Notes under the pieces: generated by a model
The model's database searches: none
Seen by the model: only the letters and a program-made list of their open reading frames with translations
Told to the model about the DNA's origin: nothing
In this document: in pieces, positions 52,801 to 55,800 of the stretch
How the letters are laid out: every line of letters starts with the position of its first letter
Numbering within the stretch: position 1 is the stretch's first letter
Assembly: GCA_946406115.1 (NCBI GenBank)
Contig: OX291543.1
Location: 31,646,815-31,710,814, forward strand
Length of the DNA stretch: 64,000 bases
Reading direction: 5' to 3'
Source: Apoda limacodes
Lineage: Eukaryota; Arthropoda; Insecta; Lepidoptera; Limacodidae
Translations under genes and position numbers: made by a program

Positions 52801-55800
52801 GTTTGGAACTTTGTTCAAAAGATGTTTAAATAAAAATGCATATTTAAACACAAACCCAATTAGTCACACAACACAAGTCTGTTGACATTTGCAGTATACG
52901 ATACGGACTAATTACCTTAATTACTTTTAGTTTTAATAAAAATAAATGTGTAGGTTCTTTACGAATTCAGAAATATGTAAATGAAACTCTACAAACACGG
53001 AAAGTATTTCACTCCGAAGTAAAGATCCTTGTTTGAATTATGACCAGGATTGACGTCATAGCGTCTAACAAAGACCTTACCCGCCTGACCTAGTTCAAGC
53101 TCTGCAGCGCCCTTGTCCTTCAAGACAAACATAAACTTTAACTACATTTCTTTTAAAACCTGTTTAACTTGTGCACAAAATTATTTCCTACTTGAAGTCC
53201 ATGTGTAAATCAAACTAATGGATGGATGGACTAAAAGATTTTTGTTGTTCTATGTGCATGTAAATAGGTTTACAAAAAACATTACGCAATGTCATGCCAT
53301 ATGTATAAGAAGCACTTACAATGCGATGTTTATTTCTTTATAAATAATTTATATTACAAGTAGACTCTTTCTCGCGGCTTTGCCCGCGCAAAACTTGGTT
53401 ATCGTTCTAGTATTCCAACGGAACCAAAAGAATTATCTGTACCTACAGACAACTATAGCTTAGCTTTGAAAGCTAATAAATACCTCGAAAAAAAATCGCT
53501 TCAAAACATACAATGCGTGTGTTAAGATACCAATAATCCTATGAGATCATACAAAAACCCTCAGTTCAATGTTATAAAGGGAAATTTAGTAAACTTTAAA
53601 TAAATATTTTTGTTTGAAAAACTGTATAGGTATATAACTAATAGCCAAACAATTTTACACTTTACGAGGGCAATATAGGCCAGATAGCTAATTTCTGTAA
53701 TACTAACGTTGTGTATTTAAATTTACTAAAAATCATTACAATTAGATATATTACTATTAGATATATTTGTTATTTACTTCCATAGTAAATCATTTCATAA
53801 AATGTACACTTTCGTTACAGACGCCTTGGAACTTATTTTTGTTTAGTATGGGATTAAACGTTTTTAACCGTTTTGTAGTCACTTTTTTTTTGTTTTTGCT
53901 ACAACTTAGAGTCAATGTAACAAGCTATTCTAATTATTTAATCAACTTTCATTACAATAAAATGCAAAACAGCACGCTTTAAAAATGTGCCCAAGTGTTG
54001 AAGCAATGGTTACTTCCAGATCTTTTATTGCATTCAATACAATAAACGAAAATCACTCATTTAGGTAATGCACTAGACAAAAGCAAGTTTTATAAAATAT
54101 ATTTTTTACAATCCTTTAGGTGCTATAGTTCAGCCACAAAATTTGCACAAAAACGGCGTATTTACGCGATCTAGCCTATGCCGCAGTCTTAACATTCTTC
54201 CGAGCGCTAAATTTAGATTTATAAAATATAAAATTTGATTTTGGGTTTCTAATGAAAAAAAGATAACTACTTTTACTTTAACCATCTTGCCGCTATAATT
54301 AGAGTTTATAGAGAAATATTTTTACTGTGTCAACAAAAACCAGCGTGTGTTGCCAGCGATGACTTATATTATAGCATTAAAAACCTCCCAGCGTATGGTA
54401 CTTGACGTAGAGACTAGTATTTCATAGTAAGTTAATTCAATAAGTATATTAATCAACAAATTTAATTACAATAATGTTAGTATCTACAAGTGACGGCTTT
54501 TATACGAGAAGTCGAGCTACGCGGTCGATTCGAGATAAAAGTATTCTACTAGATCCCCCCCTATTGTATATTCTTTTCTGTCCTTCCAGCTGTCCCTGTG
54601 CCAAAAGTTAGGTCGTAATCATGCCGCTTTGTTGCAAGCAACGTCAAATAAAAGTGCATTTTTGCTTCCGAATTACTTACAAATATGGATATTCTAAATA
54701 TTAAAGTAAAGAATATTAAAATTTGACTCTAAATATTGGTGAAAATTGTTTTAAAATCGTATGATTAGTTTCGGAGATAAACTTTATGCCAACAAACAAA
54801 CTTTACCTCTTTATAATATTAGTATAGATAATTTAAATTGCCGTAAGATTGTAATTGGGACTGTTGTAAAAAGTGAGCCCCATGGTCACGTTTGTTAACC
54901 GTGGTACACCCAGTGGTACCGCGGTTACTTTTTCCTAACCGTGGTACACCAGCGGTTGCATGTATGCGATAAATGCACGCGTTTTCTTTCTTTCTTTTCT
55001 ACTTTTTAACCGACTTCAAAAAACGAGGAGGTTCTCAGTTGTATGAACCTACACCTGTAAGTATGACTGAATGTATGTGTGTATGAATGTATGTTTGTAT
55101 GTATGTTTATTTGTCCGCAATTTTCTCGCGTTTAGCTTAACCGATTTTCTTTCTTTTATTTTTTAACCGACTTCAAAAAAAGGAGATTCTCCGTTTGACC
55201 TGTATGTAGGTATGTATGTTTGACGGCGATTATCTCGCGTGTGGCTGCACCCATTTTGATGCGGTATTCTTGCTTTCTATTTTTTAACCGACTTCAAAAG
55301 AAGGAGATTCTCAAAAAAGCGAGAAAATCGCGGACAAGCATACATACAAACATACAGGTCAAACTGAGAAACTCCTTTTTTGAAGTCGGTTAAAAAATAG
55401 AAGAAAGAAAATCGCATCAACATCGGTTAAGACAAACGCGAGATAATTGCGGACAAACATACATTCATACAAACATACATTCATACATACATACATTCAT
55501 ACAAACATACATTCATTCATACTTGCAGGTCAAACTGAGAACCTCGTTTTTTGAAGTCGGTTAAAAAATAGAAGAAAGAAAACCGCATCAACATCGGTTA
55601 AGACAAACGCGAGATAATTGCGGACAAACATACATTCATACAAACATACATACATACATTCATACAAACATACATTCATTCATACTTACAGGTCAAACTG
55701 AGAACCTCCTCTTTTTTTGAAGTCGGTTAAAAAGTAGAAAGAAAGAAAACACTTATTTATCGCATACATGCAACCACTGGTGTACCACGGTTAGGAAAAA

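Noticed and set aside
55440..55700. CATACATT tracts considered as a CRISPR-like or regulatory array
   Set aside because: They are microsatellite runs inside the fold-back units. There are no unique spacers, and the genome is eukaryotic.
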